In this document: in pieces, positions 1-6,650 of the stretch
Position numbering within the stretch: position 1 is the stretch's first letter
Layout of the letters: each line of letters opens with the position of its first letter
From: Thermoplasmata archaeon
Lineage (GTDB): Archaea > Thermoplasmatota > Thermoplasmata > GCA-020350865
Direction of reading: 5' to 3'
DNA: 15,276 bases
NCBI GenBank assembly: GCA_020351895.1
Contig: CP070672.1
Location: forward strand, 424,414-439,689
Program-made: the position numbers and the translations under genes
Notes under the pieces: model-generated
What the model saw: only the letters and a program-made list of their open reading frames with translations
Told to the model about the DNA's origin: nothing
Database searches by the model: none

Positions 1-1223
1 ACCGCCTCAACCTCAGCATCTGTATCAGAGGCAAACTTGTTAATTGCCACCACCACTGGAACACCAAAATTTTTCATATTTTCTATGTGCTTTGCCAAGT
101 TCTCGCATCCCTTCTTGACAGCTTCTACATTCTCCGCTTGAAGAACCTCTTTGGGCGGTGTTTTACCAGGTGGGAACTCAAAGGCACCACCGTGCAGCTT
201 TAGGGCTCTAATTGTTGCGACCAAAATCACGCAATTGGGCTTGAAGCCAGCAACTCGACATTTGATATTCATAAACTTCTCTGCGCCGCAGTCAGCTCCA
301 AAACCGCTCTCCGTGACAACATAATCTGCAAGCTTCAAAGCCATCTTGTCAGCTATGATCGAGTTGTTCCCCTGAGCTATGTTTGCAAAAGGACCGCAAT
401 GCATTATTGCTGGTGTGTTTTCCAAAGTTTGAACGAGGTTGGGTTTCAGGGCATCTTTCAGGATTACGGTCATTGCACCCGCAGCTTTAAGATCCTCAGC
501 TGTAACCGGTTTTCCATCTTTTGTTTGGGCTACGACTATTCTTCCAAGACGCTTTCTGAGGTCCTTCAAATCAGAGGCCAATGCAAGAATGGCCATGATT
601 TCAGAGGCAACTGTTATGTCGTAGCCAGAATTTCTTGGATAACCATCAAATTTGTGTTTGGAGACTTTCCCAACATTGATATTGGTCAAAGCTGAATCAT
701 TCAGGTCCACAACTCTGTTCCATGAAATTGTGGACGGATCGATATTCAGCGGATTCTTCCTTTTGAAAGTTGGATGGAACATCTGATTGTCAAGCATCGA
801 TGCAAGAAGGTTGTTCGCTGCTCCCACAGCGTGGATGTCTCCAGTGAAGTGAAGATTTATGTCCTCCATCGGCACGACTTGAGAGTATCCTCCACCTGCC
901 GCACCTCCTTTTATTCCAAATGTGGGGCCCATTGAGGGTTCTCGGATGGTTGTTATTACCTTCTTGCCCAGTTTTGCAAGAGCCTGTGAGACGCCTATTA
1001 ATGTAACGGTCTTTCCCTCACCTAGGGGCGTTGGAGTGATCGCTGTGACATCTATGAGTTTCCCGTCTGGTCTGTCCTTGAACTTCTCCATAACTTCCAG
1101 CTTGATCTTGGCCTTATACTTACCATAGAATTCAATATCGTCCTCTTCCAGTCCTATCGATTTTGCTATTTCTATAATTGGTTTTAGTTTTGCTTCTTGA
1201 GCTATTTCAAGATCTGATTTCAT
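1..1223 (-). CDS. fhs: Formate-tetrahydrofolate ligase, 5' part (runs off the window)
   Basis: Ligates formate to tetrahydrofolate with ATP, giving 10-formyl-THF for C1 metabolism in the cytosol. About 407 N-terminal residues of a family usually near 555 are visible; the C-terminus lies beyond position 1. Seen motifs: the ATP-binding loop [10 protein letters not shown] at residues 63-72, the family signature [11 protein letters not shown] at about 103-113, the stretch [13 protein letters not shown] after it, and the second signature [12 protein letters not shown] in the last third. The start ATG (1223-1221) is preceded at 4 nt by a strong Shine-Dalgarno, GGGGAGGT. The frame is open throughout. 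Transcribed away from the small genes at 1.4-2.0 kb. The enzyme is common in bacteria and patchy in archaea, so a transferred origin is possible but not shown here. Confidence 0.97.
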   Translation of the reverse strand, partial: MKSDLEIAQEAKLKPIIEIAKSIGLEEDDIEFYGKYKAKIKLEVMEKFKDRPDGKLIDVTAITPTPLGEGKTVTLIGVSQALAKLGKKVITTIREPSMGPTFGIKGGAAGGGYSQVVPMEDINLHFTGDIHAVGAANNLLASMLDNQMFHPTFKRKNPLNIDPSTISWNRVVDLNDSALTNINVGKVSKHKFDGYPRNSGYDITVASEIMAILALASDLKDLRKRLGRIVVAQTKDGKPVTAEDLKAAGAMTVILKDALKPNLVQTLENTPAIMHCGPFANIAQGNNSIIADKMALKLADYVVTESGFGADCGAEKFMNIKCRVAGFKPNCVILVATIRALKLHGGAFEFPPGKTPPKEVLQAENVEAVKKGCENLAKHIENMKNFGVPVVVAINKFASDTDAEVEA

Positions 1224-1227
1224 GGTT

Positions 1228-1271
1228 ACCTCCCCTTTGTTGCTGGGCATACAATTATGGATATATAAAAA
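1228..1271 (-). promoter_or_regulatory. Promoter and ribosome binding site of fhs
   Basis: On the minus strand a TATA-like element TTTTTATATAT lies at 1271-1261, which would start transcription roughly 26 nt downstream near 1240. It is followed by the Shine-Dalgarno GGGGAGGT at 1235-1228, 4 nt before the fhs ATG. This gives a short led mRNA. Assigned from sequence match and spacing only. Confidence 0.6.
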
Positions 1272-1387
1272 TTATCGTCATTTGCCGAGCATTTGGAAAT
1301 CGACATTATGATTCAATGGATGTTATTATTTCGTTTTTATCGATTGTAAAGGAGATTTTATTGATTATAAATTAGAAAATCGAGATA

Positions 1388-1552
1388 TCACCTGCTCAGC
1401 CTTCCTTTCCCGCCATTCTTGAACATATCCCTTCGCCAACCGACTAGGAGGAACTTCTTACAATAATCTTCCACCTTGTTTCTGAATTTGTCGGGAGGGA
1501 TTATCCCCTCACAGTCCATACCAAAATGGTCACAGTCGTAGCAGGTATACAT
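1388..1552 (-). CDS. Cys-rich mini-protein, 54 residues, possible zinc-binding
   Basis: A 54-residue frame starting at ATG 1552 and ending at TGA 1388. It begins MYTCYDCDHFGMDC, giving a C4-x2-C7-x6-C14 cluster with H9 and a further Cys at 31 (EDYCKKF), a pattern typical of small metal-binding modules. The rest is basic (GWRRDMFKNGGKGR). An in-frame TGA seven codons upstream limits the possible starts, so ATG 1552 is the natural one. No strong Shine-Dalgarno is visible. I do not recognise the family and propose no function beyond likely zinc or metal binding. Support for a real gene is the non-random Cys spacing and codon-like composition in an otherwise empty stretch; length alone would not support it. 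It lies between fhs and the divergent 71-residue gene. Confidence 0.55.
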   Translation of the reverse strand: MYTCYDCDHFGMDCEGIIPPDKFRNKVEDYCKKFLLVGWRRDMFKNGGKGRLSR

Positions 1553-1737
1553 CTGAGCAAGTATCCACTTTCAAAGGGAAATACCTTACGGTGGAGTTAA
1601 GTACATCAAAATCGACGGTAAATGCCAATTTAAGCGGGTTTTTTCGACGAAAACAAGCAAAAAGCTCGACGGAAAAAGACTTAAAAAGTTAATATACCAG
1701 TATTGCATTATAGGGTCTAGTAAATGGAGGTTTACTG
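1553..1737 (+). promoter_or_regulatory. Divergent control region with three TCGACG sites; promoter and RBS of the 71-residue gene
   Basis: The hexamer TCGACG occurs at 1612-1617, 1644-1649 and 1666-1671; the middle copy sits in the 13-bp palindrome TTTTCGACGAAAA (1641-1653). Just downstream is the A/T-rich TATA-like stretch TTAAAAAGTTAATATA (1681-1696) and then a good Shine-Dalgarno, GGAGGT (1726-1731), 6 nt before the ATG at 1738. The repeated hexamers look like operator sites for one or both flanking genes; that role is inference. Confidence 0.45.
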
Positions 1738-1953
1738 ATGGGAAAACGTATAGGCAAAGAAAAAATAAAGCGTGAGTCTGGCTATTTGTATTACATCGGC
1801 AAAGACGGTTTTGTATGGCGCGCACCGATGAAAACGAACAAACGTGGCAGGAAGAAGAAGGTAGGATCCGAGAAGATCAAGAAACGAAAGGGCTACATGT
1901 ATTACCTCGATAAAGCGGGCTACGTCGCGGAAGCTAAAATGGCCAGGAAATAA
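1738..1953 (+). CDS. Basic two-repeat small protein, 71 residues, function unknown
   Basis: The protein is an internal duplication. Residues 6-32 and 43-69 align without gaps at 14 of 27 identical positions, sharing the pattern G.EKIK...GY.YY..K.G.V..A.M, and are joined by the linker TNKRGRKKKV. It carries 24 Lys/Arg against 6 Asp/Glu, so it is strongly basic. Each repeat reads as a beta-hairpin (YLYYIGKDGFVW; YMYYLDKAGYVA). There is no signal peptide or membrane segment. High charge and small size suggest a nucleic-acid-binding or ribosome-associated cytosolic protein, but I cannot name a family. The start is fixed by a GGAGGT Shine-Dalgarno at 6 nt. The gene is followed by structured non-coding sequence ending in a terminator. 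Confidence 0.85.
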   Translation: MGKRIGKEKIKRESGYLYYIGKDGFVWRAPMKTNKRGRKKKVGSEKIKKRKGYMYYLDKAGYVAEAKMARK

Positions 1954-1980
1954 AACCTTCTCGAACCCGATCAAAGGAAA

Positions 1981-2081
1981 ACCGGCTCATAATTTGTGAA
2001 CCGTATCAACCCAGTCCATATTGGGTTCAATTCGCAAATGACAGGTAGTCAGGGAAAACGGTCTGCAACTAAGTTGTGCAG
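1981..2081 (+). other. Structured non-coding stretch (candidate small RNA or 3' UTR element)
   Basis: Between the 71-residue gene and pepT there is no reading frame, but nested complementarity is clear. An 8-bp stem TTTGTGAA (1993-2000) with TTCGCAAA (2031-2038, one G-U) encloses a 6-bp stem AACCCA (2008-2013) with TGGGTT (2022-2027). ACCG (1981-1984) can pair with CGGT (2059-2062). A third hairpin pairs CTGC (2063-2066) with GCAG (2078-2081), with AAC/GTT stacked inside. ACA follows the first stem at 2041-2043, loosely like an archaeal H/ACA guide RNA, but the upper stem is short and no kink-turn is evident. It could be a separate RNA or the tail of the upstream mRNA. Confidence 0.4.
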
Positions 2082-2100
2082 GTGTATAAAGTATAAGAAT

Positions 2101-2134
2101 GCACGCAATATAGCGTGCTTATTATTATTTTTTT
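2101..2134 (+). terminator. Hairpin plus T-tract terminator
   Basis: A perfect 6-bp stem GCACGC (2101-2106) / GCGTGC (2113-2118) with loop AATATA is followed at once by a T-rich run (2119-2134) ending in seven T. It would end transcripts from the 71-residue gene or the structured RNA before the pepT promoter. Confidence 0.7.
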
Positions 2135-2140
2135 ATAGGT

Positions 2141-2151
2141 AAATTATAAAT
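2141..2151 (+). promoter_or_regulatory. TATA-like element of pepT
   Basis: AAATTATAAAT directly after the terminator T-tract. Transcription would begin near 2172, leaving a leader of about 25 nt before the ATG at 2198. Based on match and spacing only. Confidence 0.5.
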
Positions 2152-2197
2152 CACCAAACTATGTTTTACCAAAAATACGATGCAAGTGGTGATGTTG

Positions 2198-3424
2198 ATG
2201 ACAGAATCGGTTGCCGATAAATTCCTAAGATATGTTAAGATAGATACGCAATCCCAGAATGAAATTGATAGAGTTCCTTCAACAGACAAGCAATTCACAT
2301 TGGCGAAGATGTTGGTGGGGGAATTAAGAACAATGGGGTTGGAAGATGCAGAGGTTGATGAGCACTGCTATGTAATGGCCACCCTTTCCGCAAGTCCCGG
2401 ATACGAGGAAAAACCTGTTGTCGGTTTCATGGCCCACATGGACACATCACCTGATGCACCTGGGGAAGTGAAACCGATGATCTGGAAGGATTACAAGGGT
2501 GAAGAGATCAAGCTTCCCAAGGAGGGGGTGATGATTTCTCCTAAGGAGAATCCTGAGCTTGCGGATTATGTAGGCCAGAACATAATCACCTCGGATGGTA
2601 CCTCCTTACTCGGTGCAGATGATAAGGCGGGTGTGGCAGAAATCATGGCAGCTTTGGAAAAAATGGTAACTGATTCCACCATAAAGCATGGAAAAATAAG
2701 GATCGCCTTCACACCCGACGAAGAGGTTGGAAAAGGTACAGAATTTTTCGATGTAAACAAGTTCGGCGCCAAATTTGCTTATACCATAGATGGCGGGGAA
2801 ATAGGGGAGGTAGAAAACGAAACGTTTAACGCAGCCACAGCAACCCTCACTTTCAAGGGTTACAACGTCCATCCAGGTTATGCTAAAAATAAGATGAAGA
2901 ACTCAATTAAGGCAGCAGGATATTTTCTGACACTGCTTCCAAAAGATATTGCTCCCGAGACCACCGAGGATTGGGAGGGTTATCTTCATCCCAACAGTCT
3001 TAGCGGTAGTGTTGAGGAAACAAAAATAAAAGTCCTCATCAGGGATTTCAAAGACGAAGGTATGAAAGAAAAAAAGACTATTTTAGAGGAGCTTAGGAAA
3101 AAGGTGAATGAAAAACATCCAGATGTTGTGGTTGATCTGGACATAAAAGAATCCTATAAGAATATGAAGATAGTATTGGATGAAAATACTCATGTCCTAG
3201 ATATCGCTTTCGAGGCCTGCAAGAGGGCGAATGTCAAGCCAAAATTGAAGAACATACGTGGCGGAACTGATGGAGCAAGGCTTTGCTTTATGGGATTACC
3301 AACACCCAACATATTCTCTGGCGGAATAAATTTTCACGGTAAAAAGGAATTCATACCCATTCCTTCCATGGAAAAGGCTGTTTTGGTGATTATTGAAATT
3401 GCAAAGCTTGTGGCAGAGAGGTAA
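2198..3424 (+). CDS. pepT: Tripeptidase / peptidase T (M20B)
   Basis: Cytosolic zinc aminopeptidase that removes the N-terminal residue of tripeptides. All family landmarks are present (numbering from this start): AHMDTSPD with metal ligand H80 and D82, DGTSLLGADDKAG with bridging D141, TPDEEVGKG with catalytic E175 and ligand E176, YTIDGGEIGE with D198, and INFHGKKEF with H380. The lid domain lies roughly between residues 205 and 315. From this ATG the protein is 408 residues, the usual PepT length, and begins MTESVADKFLRYV, aligning with family N-termini; GGTGAT lies just upstream. An earlier in-frame ATG at 2180 would add six residues. The gene stands alone between a terminator and a convergent small gene. 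No defect seen. Confidence 0.96.
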   Translation: MTESVADKFLRYVKIDTQSQNEIDRVPSTDKQFTLAKMLVGELRTMGLEDAEVDEHCYVMATLSASPGYEEKPVVGFMAHMDTSPDAPGEVKPMIWKDYKGEEIKLPKEGVMISPKENPELADYVGQNIITSDGTSLLGADDKAGVAEIMAALEKMVTDSTIKHGKIRIAFTPDEEVGKGTEFFDVNKFGAKFAYTIDGGEIGEVENETFNAATATLTFKGYNVHPGYAKNKMKNSIKAAGYFLTLLPKDIAPETTEDWEGYLHPNSLSGSVEETKIKVLIRDFKDEGMKEKKTILEELRKKVNEKHPDVVVDLDIKESYKNMKIVLDENTHVLDIAFEACKRANVKPKLKNIRGGTDGARLCFMGLPTPNIFSGGINFHGKKEFIPIPSMEKAVLVIIEIAKLVAER

Positions 3425-3471
3425 AAAGGAAACTAATCTCTATAGGAATATAATCAACTTATTATCTTTCC

Positions 3472-3678
3472 TCATTCTTCCTGGGCCACATCTTCCTTTT
3501 CTTCTTCCTGAGTTTTTAGCCATTCTTTATAGGGCATTCCACAGTTGGATTTTACCCATTTATATTCCATCTCCGAAAGAGGACCGAGGTCCCGCAATTC
3601 CTTGATGATGTTGTTGTCGTCATCCACCAAATAGACTTTCTTCCGTCCAGCTAGAGTCCAACAAACCTTTTCAGGCAT
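3472..3678 (-). CDS. Hypothetical protein, 68 residues
   Basis: A small soluble protein of unknown function, convergent with pepT (47 nt between stops) and divergent from the MBL-fold gene. The N-terminal half looks like a beta-hairpin (KVCWTLAGRKKVYLVDDDN), then a helix-rich stretch (LSEMEYKWVKS, MPYKEWL) and a very acidic tail (EEEKEDVAQEE). Two Cys (6 and 46) are too few for a convincing metal site. The minus strand has an A/T-rich TATA-like TAAATA stretch near 3700-3712 and no clear Shine-Dalgarno, which fits a nearly leaderless mRNA. Hydrophobic/charged patterning supports a real gene; I do not recognise the family. Confidence 0.6.
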   Translation of the reverse strand: MPEKVCWTLAGRKKVYLVDDDNNIIKELRDLGPLSEMEYKWVKSNCGMPYKEWLKTQEEEKEDVAQEE

Positions 3679-3766
3679 AAGGATCGCCGTTTATACGCAA
3701 GTTTATTTAGTATTTAACGATTCCCCATAAAAAAAGGTTCGAATGATAATATCGTAAATTTGGGGT

Positions 3767-4486
3767 GTGCAGGCCTTGAATGGGGACGAAAAAGGATACA
3801 ACATTATATTGGAGTGGTTCGGCCATTCTTGTTTTACTATAGATATAAATGGAATTTATCTTTATTTAGATCCTGTGAGAAAGAATCCTCTTATATGCAC
3901 CACCCTTGAGCCCCGGAAAAATATGAATGCAAATGCTATTTTGGTGTCACACGAACATTGGGATCATTTTGATGCCGAAACCATATTGGCACTCGGTTCT
4001 TCTCAGACAAAGATATTTTGCCCGAATCCTGTGGCAAATTCACTGGAACATAGACTCACTTTTGAAGCCAGCAACCTAAAGGAGCTAAAGAACCTCAGCG
4101 TAAGAATAAAACCACTAAAAAGTGAAGATGTAATCCAATTAGATGTTTTGAAGATCAAATGTTTAGAGGCATCAGAGGGACTGTCCTTCTTGATATTTTT
4201 CAGGGACTACAAGATACTCTTTATGGGAGATTCTGTGGCAACCGATGAAATGATTAAAGAAAAACCGGATGTGATTTTATTTCCAGTATGGGCGGTGAAG
4301 GGCGAGGAAGCAAAGTTAAAGGAGTTTCTTGAGTTGGCAAAAGAGAGCCTGTGCATACCCATGCATTATCACACCTCACAAGATGCCCTACCCAACTTCT
4401 ATATCGAATCAGAAGAGCTTTTTCGATTACTACCAAAAAATATCAGAATAGAAGTTATAGAGAGGAACATTCCGTTTCAAATATAA
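3767..4486 (+). CDS. Metallo-beta-lactamase-fold hydrolase (UPF0173/UlaG-like)
   Basis: A cytosolic single-domain MBL-fold metal-dependent hydrolase of 239 residues, the usual size for this group. Motifs in order: WFGHSCFTI at 17-25 (typical of UlaG/UPF0173 relatives), the metal motif SHEHWDHFD at 61-69 with H62, H64, D66 and H67, the aspartate in FMGDS near 154, and PMHYHT near 200 with the late histidine. The substrate cannot be read from sequence; relatives include lactonases and many uncharacterised hydrolases. The start is uncertain: GTG 3767 gives the longest protein, while TTG 3776 also follows a GGGGTG element. A stretch CATAAAAAAAGG at 3726-3737 may be the promoter. Probably monocistronic. 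Confidence 0.85.
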   Translation: MQALNGDEKGYNIILEWFGHSCFTIDINGIYLYLDPVRKNPLICTTLEPRKNMNANAILVSHEHWDHFDAETILALGSSQTKIFCPNPVANSLEHRLTFEASNLKELKNLSVRIKPLKSEDVIQLDVLKIKCLEASEGLSFLIFFRDYKILFMGDSVATDEMIKEKPDVILFPVWAVKGEEAKLKEFLELAKESLCIPMHYHTSQDALPNFYIESEELFRLLPKNIRIEVIERNIPFQI

Positions 4487-4666
4487 AAGGCGCCTTAGTT
4501 TTTAGAATCTGATAAACCTCCCCAACTTAAGGTTTGACAATTGTTCTGGGTAAGGGTTGATTTAGGATAATTTTTATTATTATCAAATATATCATAAATA
4601 GGAAAAATCATAATATGAAGGTGCAAAATGGTGTAACAAATCCAATTGAAAAGGAGGTTTACTCCC
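4487..4666 (+). promoter_or_regulatory. Promoter and RBS region of the FG-GAP surface-protein gene
   Basis: Non-coding, A/T-rich. TATA-like sequence runs through TTATCAAATATATCATAAATA at about 4580-4600. The Shine-Dalgarno AAGGAGGT (4651-4658) lies 8 nt before the ATG at 4667 and decides against the upstream in-frame TTG at 4646, which precedes the Shine-Dalgarno. The 10-bp palindrome AAGGCGCCTT at 4487-4496, just after the MBL stop, has no room for a loop and is not a convincing terminator. Confidence 0.55.
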
Positions 4667-6604
4667 ATGAAAAAGAATCCATCATTGACACCCCTTTTTG
4701 TGATCATCTTGCTCTGCATTTTTTCCTTTGGCCCCTTCATGTACCCTTTTGCAGGGGGAGTCGTAGGTTCTTGGACCGCGGCATCAAATGGTCTACCGAC
4801 TTCAGGGACCTTTTTCGGGGTTGCATTCGGTGATATAAATAATGATGGAGATTTGGACATCGTGGCGGCCTCGGATGGAAATGGCCTGAGGGTTTTCTTA
4901 GGAGATGGAACCGGAAGCTGGGAGGCTGCAGCATCACATCCTGCGGAAAGTGGAGGTTTTGGTGATGTTGCATTGGGGGATTACGACTCGGATGGAAACC
5001 TGGATATTTTTGCAGGTTCACCTGGAAATAGCGCCTCTTCACCCACTGGCCTTCATGTATACAAGGGGGATGGGACTGGGGGATTTACTGATGTTACCGC
5101 CTCATCCACCCTTCCCTCCGAAGGAAAGTGGAGAGGTGTTGCAGTAGGTGATGTGAACAGTGACGGAAATCTAGATCTCGCTGCAACAGCAGGATACAAC
5201 ACAAAAGAAGGGATCCATGTATTCCTCGGAGATGGCGCTGGAACATTCATTGACAACTCCAGTGGATTGCCAACAGATCAGGATAGGGGCAGCAAAGTGG
5301 TTCTTGCAGATTTCAACAGTGATGGCAAACTGGATGTTGCGGCTGGCGGCAGTCCTGGTGTTTCAGTGTATCTCGGTGATGGTGGAAGCGGGGGCGAGAT
5401 GACCTGGTTCGCTTCGTCTTCGGGACTACCTTCAGATAGATATACAGGGATCGAACCCGCAGATGTGGATAACGACGGTTTATTGGACTTGGTCCTCGCT
5501 TCTTACGATGCAGGTTCTGGGGTAGGATTGCGGGCTTACAGGAATGTAAATAATGCTGCTTCATGGCAAAGTCTGTCTTCTGGTCTTCCAGTATCGGGAG
5601 ATTACATAGAATCCTCAACAGGTGATTTAGACGGTGACGGAAATATTGACATAGTCACTGGGGGAATTTATGGAACATATGGAATTAAAATCTACTGGGG
5701 GGATGGTTCAGGATTGTGGACCGAAAACTCCGGGGATCTGCCTTCGACGAATGAACGTGTAGGCAACGATGTTGGAGATATAGACGGTGATGGGAAACCC
5801 GACATCCTTTTTGGTAGATACGGTGGAGGAGGCCTTGAGGTCTGGAAGAATTTAGGGGATGGGCCTTTGCCTCCAGAGGTTTCTTCAACTTCTCCAAACA
5901 ATGGTGCCACGAATGTACCACTTAATTCTGTTATCTCTATAACATTCAGCAGGGTTATGAATACTATCGTCACCGAGGCTGTGATAACAAGCTCGCCTAC
6001 AATTTCTTGGAGCTCAGCCTGGACCACGCAAGATACATTGGTAACATTCACACCATCCGCGAACCTAGATCAAAATTCTCAGTATTCAATTATTGTCGGT
6101 ATCGAAGCTGAAAGCACCGAGGGCCTAAATCTTGAATCAGCTTATACGTTCTCATTCACCACAGGTTCACTTGAGGATATCACATCTCCTACTTTGGTGA
6201 GTACGGATCCAGAAAGCGATGCTATAGATGTAGATTCACAAACAACAATCACAATCACCTTCAATGAGCCAATGGATTTGGCTGTAACTGAAAGTGCGGT
6301 ATCTATCTCACATGGTGCGATAATAGAGAAAACGTGGAATGCAGATGGGACCGAACTATCCCTTACAGTATCCCTTGAGTACACAACTACTTACACAGTT
6401 ACGATATCGGATAATGCCCAGGACCTTGCGGGAAATAAAATATCTTCAGGTCATTCCTTCTCCTTCACAACAGAAAGCAAAGCAGAATCAGATGGTGATG
6501 GATTTGAGTTCAGCACGATGAACATTCTTTTATTACTGTTTGTGATGATCATTGTGATAATCCTTCTTTACTTGATTTTATTAAAAGGAAAAAAGAAAGT
6601 ATAG
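4667..6604 (+). CDS. Exported FG-GAP (VCBS) beta-propeller protein with two Ig-like domains and C-terminal anchor
   Basis: A 645-residue surface protein. Residues 1 to about 28 form a signal peptide (MKKNPSL then hydrophobic LFVIILLCIFSFG). Seven calcium-loop motifs of the DxDxDGxxD type follow near residues 56, 105, 162, 215, 266, 320 and 371 (DINNDGDLD, DYDSDGNLD, DVNSDGNLD, DFNSDGKLD, DVDNDGLLD, DLDGDGNID, DIDGDGKPD), each with a GDG.G strand before or after: a complete seven-bladed, integrin-alpha-like propeller. Two Ig-like domains of the SbsA/Big_5 kind follow at about 402-500 (SSTSPNNGATNVP, ITFSRVM) and 505-603 (VSTDPESDAIDV, ITFNEPMD). A transmembrane helix (about 618-639) and the tail KGKKKV anchor it, with the bulk outside. 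Likely role: adhesion or binding of extracellular ligands; no catalytic domain is seen. Confidence 0.92.
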   Translation: MKKNPSLTPLFVIILLCIFSFGPFMYPFAGGVVGSWTAASNGLPTSGTFFGVAFGDINNDGDLDIVAASDGNGLRVFLGDGTGSWEAAASHPAESGGFGDVALGDYDSDGNLDIFAGSPGNSASSPTGLHVYKGDGTGGFTDVTASSTLPSEGKWRGVAVGDVNSDGNLDLAATAGYNTKEGIHVFLGDGAGTFIDNSSGLPTDQDRGSKVVLADFNSDGKLDVAAGGSPGVSVYLGDGGSGGEMTWFASSSGLPSDRYTGIEPADVDNDGLLDLVLASYDAGSGVGLRAYRNVNNAASWQSLSSGLPVSGDYIESSTGDLDGDGNIDIVTGGIYGTYGIKIYWGDGSGLWTENSGDLPSTNERVGNDVGDIDGDGKPDILFGRYGGGGLEVWKNLGDGPLPPEVSSTSPNNGATNVPLNSVISITFSRVMNTIVTEAVITSSPTISWSSAWTTQDTLVTFTPSANLDQNSQYSIIVGIEAESTEGLNLESAYTFSFTTGSLEDITSPTLVSTDPESDAIDVDSQTTITITFNEPMDLAVTESAVSISHGAIIEKTWNADGTELSLTVSLEYTTTYTVTISDNAQDLAGNKISSGHSFSFTTESKAESDGDGFEFSTMNILLLLFVMIIVIILLYLILLKGKKKV

Positions 6605-6650
6605 CTTTCTGATAACAAATAATAATATCCCCCACCTCCATTCTCAGGGC

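Noticed and set aside
1981..2043. Possible tRNA or tRNA-like element (GGGTTCAATTC resembles a T-arm)
   Set aside because: No acceptor stem or anticodon arm can be formed around it; the segment folds better as two nested stems.
4487..4496. AAGGCGCCTT palindrome followed by TTTTT after the MBL gene as a terminator
   Set aside because: A 10-bp self-complementary sequence leaves at most a 3-bp stem once a loop is formed, so it is not a credible hairpin terminator.
4646..4666. TTG start at 4646 for the FG-GAP protein
   Set aside because: It lies upstream of the Shine-Dalgarno at 4651-4658; ATG 4667 follows that site at proper spacing and gives a clean signal peptide.
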